Below are positions 7,297-9,601 of a stretch of DNA of 9,601 nucleotides, piece after piece. Position numbers and translations under genes: made by a program. Within the stretch, counting starts at the first letter, position 1. Every line of letters starts with the position of its first letter. The notes beneath the pieces were generated by a model. That model made no database searches. It was given only the letters and a program-made list of their open reading frames with translations, and was not told the DNA's origin. This DNA comes from Tannerellaceae bacterium (GTDB lineage Bacteria; Bacteroidota; Bacteroidia; Bacteroidales; Tannerellaceae), in NCBI GenBank assembly GCA_031276545.1, contig JAISMW010000061.1:1-9601 (forward strand). Direction: 5' to 3'.

Positions 7297-9000
7297 TTAT
7301 ACTTTGTCTTTTAATTTGCTCCATGTATCTTTCAGCGACACCGTACGGTTGAAGATCAGTTTACCGTCCTTGCTGTCGGGGTCGAGATTGAAATAGCCGA
7401 TGCGCTGGAACTGGAAGCTGTCCAGCGGCTTCGCTTTTTGCAACTCCGCTTCCACCCTGCAATTCGTCAGGACGGTGAGGGAGTTGGGATTCAGCAGTTC
7501 ATGGAAATCCCTATCCCTGTCTTCCGACGGGTTTTCGACAATAAACAGACGGTCGTACAAACGTACTTCGGCCGGCAGGCTGTGCGCTACGGATACCCAG
7601 TGCAGGGTACCTTTCACTTTGCGGTTGCTGTCGGGCATGCCGCTCAGTGTATTGCGATCGTATTCGGCATAGATTTCTTCCACTTCGCCGGCTGCATTCT
7701 TTTTGCATCCGGTACATCTGACGATATAGGCGTTTTTAAGGCGCACTTCCTGTCCGGGAGTCATGCGGAAAAACTTTTTCGGAGCATCTTCCATGAAGTC
7801 TTCACGCTCGATGTACAGTTCGCGCGAGAAAGCAATCTCATGCGATCCGGCAGAAGGATCCTCCGGATTGTTTACGGCGCTCATCATTTCCACCCGTCCT
7901 CCGGGATAGTTCGTAAGAATCAGTTTCACGGGGTCCAGTACGGCCGATACGCGCGGTGCGCGGGCATTCAAGTCTTCGCGTATGGCATGTTCGAGCAGGG
8001 CTACGTCCACGATACCGTCGTATTTGGTATATCCAATCCTGTCTACAAAGTTCCGTATAGCCTGCGGCGTATAGCCCCTGCGGCGATATCCGCAGATAGT
8101 AGGCATACGGGGGTCGTCCCATCCGTTCACCAGCCCTTCTTTCACCAAATCCAGCAGCTTCCGCTTGCTCATCACCGTATAGGTAAGGTTCAAACGGTTG
8201 AACTCTATCTGTCGCGGACGGTAATTGTCGTCCTTCTTCAGCAAATCAATATAATAGTCGTACAGCGGACGGTGCACTTCGAACTCCAGCGTACACAGCG
8301 AATGGGTTACCCTTTCGAAATAGTCGCTTTGTCCGTGGGCGAAATCATACATCGGATACACCTTCCACGCCGTTCCGGTACGGTGATGGGGATGCCCTTT
8401 GATGATACGGTATATAATAGGATCGCGGAAGTGCATATTGGGCGAAGCCATATCAATTTTGGCGCGGAGCGTCATACTTCCCTCTTCAAATTCCCCGGCT
8501 TGCATGCGCAGGAACAAATTCAGGCTTTCGTCCGCCGGGCGGTTCCGGTAAGGACTTTCGGCGCCGGGCTGGGTAGGCGTTCCTTTCTGCCGGGCTATTT
8601 CTTCGGCGCTTTGTTCGTCCACGTAGGCATGTCCCTCTTTTATAAGCTGCACAGCGAAATCAAAAAGCTGTCGGAAGTAATCGGAAGCATAATAGACTTC
8701 ATTCCACCGGAAGCCAAGCCACTGGATATCCTCCTTGATGGAATCTACATATTCCACATCTTCCCTTACCGGATTGGTATCATCGAAGCGGAGGTTGCAG
8801 ATACCTTTGTAGCGTTCGGCAATTCCGAAATCGAGACAGATAGCCTTGGCATGTCCGATATGAAGGTATCCGTTCGGCTCCGGCGGGAAACGCGTTTGCA
8901 CTTTCCCGCTATTCTTGCCCTCTTCCAGGTCTTTTTCCACAAACGCCTCGATAAAGTTCAAACTTTTCCGGGCATCTTCATTTGCTTTGATTTCATTCAT
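7297..9000 (-). CDS. glnS: Glutamine--tRNA ligase (GlnRS)
   Basis: 567 residues; E. coli GlnRS is 554. It attaches glutamine to tRNA-Gln using ATP, as a class I (subclass Ib) synthetase in the cytoplasm. The N-terminal catalytic domain carries PPEPNGYLHIGHAKA with HIGH at 47-50, the KMSKS-equivalent VMSKR at 276-280, and the typical THSLCTLEFEVHRPLYDYY at 233-251. The C-terminal part (from about 350) has the beta-barrel anticodon-binding domains with PGQEVRLKNAYIV. The frame is open 41 codons further upstream, to 9123. I chose the ATG at 9000 because the protein then starts MNEIKANEDARKSLNFIEAF as in the family, and because the promoter elements at 9032-9063 lie inside the longer reading. An ATG at 9027 would be almost on the transcription start. 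It is the first gene of a likely operon with the TPR gene. Confidence 0.97.
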   Translation of the reverse strand: MNEIKANEDARKSLNFIEAFVEKDLEEGKNSGKVQTRFPPEPNGYLHIGHAKAICLDFGIAERYKGICNLRFDDTNPVREDVEYVDSIKEDIQWLGFRWNEVYYASDYFRQLFDFAVQLIKEGHAYVDEQSAEEIARQKGTPTQPGAESPYRNRPADESLNLFLRMQAGEFEEGSMTLRAKIDMASPNMHFRDPIIYRIIKGHPHHRTGTAWKVYPMYDFAHGQSDYFERVTHSLCTLEFEVHRPLYDYYIDLLKKDDNYRPRQIEFNRLNLTYTVMSKRKLLDLVKEGLVNGWDDPRMPTICGYRRRGYTPQAIRNFVDRIGYTKYDGIVDVALLEHAIREDLNARAPRVSAVLDPVKLILTNYPGGRVEMMSAVNNPEDPSAGSHEIAFSRELYIEREDFMEDAPKKFFRMTPGQEVRLKNAYIVRCTGCKKNAAGEVEEIYAEYDRNTLSGMPDSNRKVKGTLHWVSVAHSLPAEVRLYDRLFIVENPSEDRDRDFHELLNPNSLTVLTNCRVEAELQKAKPLDSFQFQRIGYFNLDPDSKDGKLIFNRTVSLKDTWSKLKDKV

Positions 9001-9031
9001 GTGATTTAGATATTTCTTTTGAATCATGCTG

Positions 9032-9063
9032 CAAATGTAATTATTTTTTGCACGCATGGCAAC
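9032..9063 (-). promoter_or_regulatory. Promoter of glnS (-33 GTTG, 20-nt spacer, -7 TACATTTG)
   Basis: On the minus strand, TACATTTG (9039-9032) is a perfect match to the Bacteroides -7 consensus TAnnTTTG. GTTG (9063-9060), three of four bases of the -33 TTTG, sits exactly 20 nt upstream. The transcript would start just after 9032 and have a leader of about 25-28 nt before the ATG at 9000. It probably drives both glnS and the TPR gene. Confidence 0.6.
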
Positions 9064-9269
9064 GCTCTTTCCCCATGCCGCCGAAGCCCTCAAACCGGCG
9101 TATTCACAAGGCGACCGGGGCACTTATCCGGACTTCGGGGGATACCGTTGAGCCTTCACGGCAGACAGCTCCGGGCGGGACGGATTCACTCTTTTCCGAA
9201 CGTCAAACCTCATACCGCTATATTTTCGACGGTTGCCTCACAATTTATACCGCCTGTAATTTTCTCTTC
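9064..9269. other. GC-richer non-coding stretch upstream of glnS
   Basis: About 200 nt between the glnS promoter and the repeat array. Short frames are open on both strands, but they either run into the glnS promoter or into the repeats and show no recognisable protein pattern. I see no tRNA, rRNA or other known RNA. Its base composition is coding-like and contrasts with the AT-rich array next to it, so a decayed gene end or an unrecognised RNA remains possible. Confidence 0.4.
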
Positions 9270-9401
9270 CTGTACCAAGGAATTTATTTACCTATACTGA
9301 GAGCAAAATTTTCCAGTACTGAGAAATATATTTTCCAGTACTGGAAAATATATTTCTCAGTACTGGAAAATTTTCTTCCCCGTGCAGGCAATTTTTTTTA
9401 T
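9270..9401. repeat. Tandem array of 22-bp units with CAGTACTG cores
   Basis: The 8-bp palindrome CAGTACTG occurs exactly at 9314-9321, 9336-9343 and 9358-9365, a strict 22-bp period. Each is followed by an A/T-rich tract (such as AAATATATTTT). Degenerate units continue in register: CTATACTG at 9292-9299, and by my manual alignment 9270-9291 matches the 9314-9335 unit at 16 of 22 positions and 9380-9401 matches the 9336-9357 unit at 14 of 22. The period is not a multiple of three, so this is not a protein repeat. It could be an iteron-like or operator array for a dimeric DNA-binding protein, or a copy of a dispersed intergenic repeat. Confidence 0.75.
9305..9374. repeat. Perfect 70-bp palindrome
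   Basis: Every base from 9305 to 9374 pairs with its mirror position around the centre between 9339 and 9340; symmetry breaks at 9304/9375. The central ten bases are CCAGTACTGG, and the arms end in AAAATTTT. With no spacer at the centre, it could extrude as a cruciform in DNA or fold as a 35-bp hairpin in RNA. It coincides with the three exact units of the 22-bp array. Confidence 0.9.
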
Positions 9402-9601
9402 AAGGGAAGAAACCCTAAAAAGAAGGGATATAAATAATCTTTCACCGCTTATATCCGCATTTTCTTCCAAGGCGCCGCCGGAAGGGCTGTTCAAAATTAA
9501 ATCCGGAAACCTTTGCACGGTCGAACACGGTGGGAGTGAATGTTTTTTACAGGTTCGGGAAAGCCGGTAAAGCGTTTGCTGACACCGTAACAAAGACCGG
9601 G
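9402..9601. other. Region to the right edge without a recognised gene
   Basis: About 200 nt. Small overlapping frames are open on opposite strands (9382-9570 plus, 62 residues; 9357-9593 minus, 78 residues). Neither has a recognisable domain or a clear start signal, and the minus one reads into the repeat array. A short direct repeat, CACGGT, occurs twice 11 bp apart near 9520-9530. I see no RNA gene. Confidence 0.35.
9426..9456. repeat. Inverted repeat, possible weak bidirectional terminator
   Basis: GGATATAA (9426-9433) is perfectly complementary to TTATATCC (9449-9456) with a 15-nt loop. T-rich sequence follows on both strands: TTTTCTT after 9459 on the plus strand, and CTTCTTTTT on the minus strand beyond 9426. 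The stem is AT-rich and therefore weak. It could end transcription of a gene entering from the right, but no such gene is visible. Confidence 0.3.

Noticed and set aside
7438..9009. A 523-codon open frame on the plus strand opposite glnS
   Set aside because: It is the mirror of the GlnRS coding frame, with no recognisable domain or start signals, while glnS on the other strand has all family motifs.
9270..9401. CRISPR array
   Set aside because: The units abut with no unique spacers, and no cas gene is present.
9048..9437. A 129-codon plus-strand ORF spanning the repeat array
   Set aside because: Its start lies within the glnS promoter, and the array is read in a different frame in each 22-bp unit, so the peptide is only a by-product of AT-rich repeats.
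9357..9593. Small opposite-strand ORFs at the right edge (62 and 78 residues)
   Set aside because: They overlap each other on opposite strands and have no domain, no clear translation signal and no promoter that I can see.
9500..9601. tRNA-like GGTTCGGGAAAGCC near the right edge
   Set aside because: No cloverleaf can be drawn around it, and the T-arm consensus GGTTCGA is not met.

Overview
The window looks like a chromosomal stretch from a member of the Bacteroidales (Bacteroidota). Three things support this: promoters that fit the Bacteroides -33/-7 pattern (TTTG, about 20 nt, TAnnTTTG) rather than -35/-10; very weak Shine-Dalgarno sequences; and a gene set typical of the group, with a DUF5916 outer-membrane protein, a lipoprotein prolyl oligopeptidase, and a direct-charging GlnRS followed by a TPR protein.

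Layout. 1-453 is AT-rich and mostly non-coding. It holds a short open frame running off the left edge on the minus strand and several inverted repeats. 454-3069 (+) encodes a large exported protein with a CBM9-like N-terminal domain and a DUF5916 beta-barrel-like remainder. It converges, with a 22-nt gap, on 3092-5203 (-), a lipoprotein prolyl oligopeptidase of family S9A with an intact catalytic triad. The 129-nt gap at 5204-5332 is a divergent promoter region serving this peptidase and 5333-5989 (+), uracil phosphoribosyltransferase (upp). upp converges on 5986-7284 (-), a cytoplasmic TPR protein, so tightly that the two stop codons overlap. The TPR gene lies 12 nt downstream of glnS (7297-9000, -), and the two probably form an operon driven by a clear promoter at 9032-9063. 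9064-9601 has no convincing gene. Its notable content is a perfect 70-bp palindrome (9305-9374) built from 22-bp tandem units centred on CAGTACTG, plus a second inverted repeat at 9426-9456.

How the genes work together. upp salvages uracil to UMP. glnS charges tRNA-Gln, and its TPR partner has no known role but is probably co-expressed. The two envelope genes handle extracellular or periplasmic carbohydrate or peptide material. No defence system, prophage, CRISPR or biosynthetic cluster is visible. The coding part is ordinary core genome, and the most unusual sequence is the palindromic 22-bp repeat array upstream of glnS. A likely intrinsic terminator for the peptidase gene embedded in the 3' end of the opposing DUF5916 gene is also worth a look.
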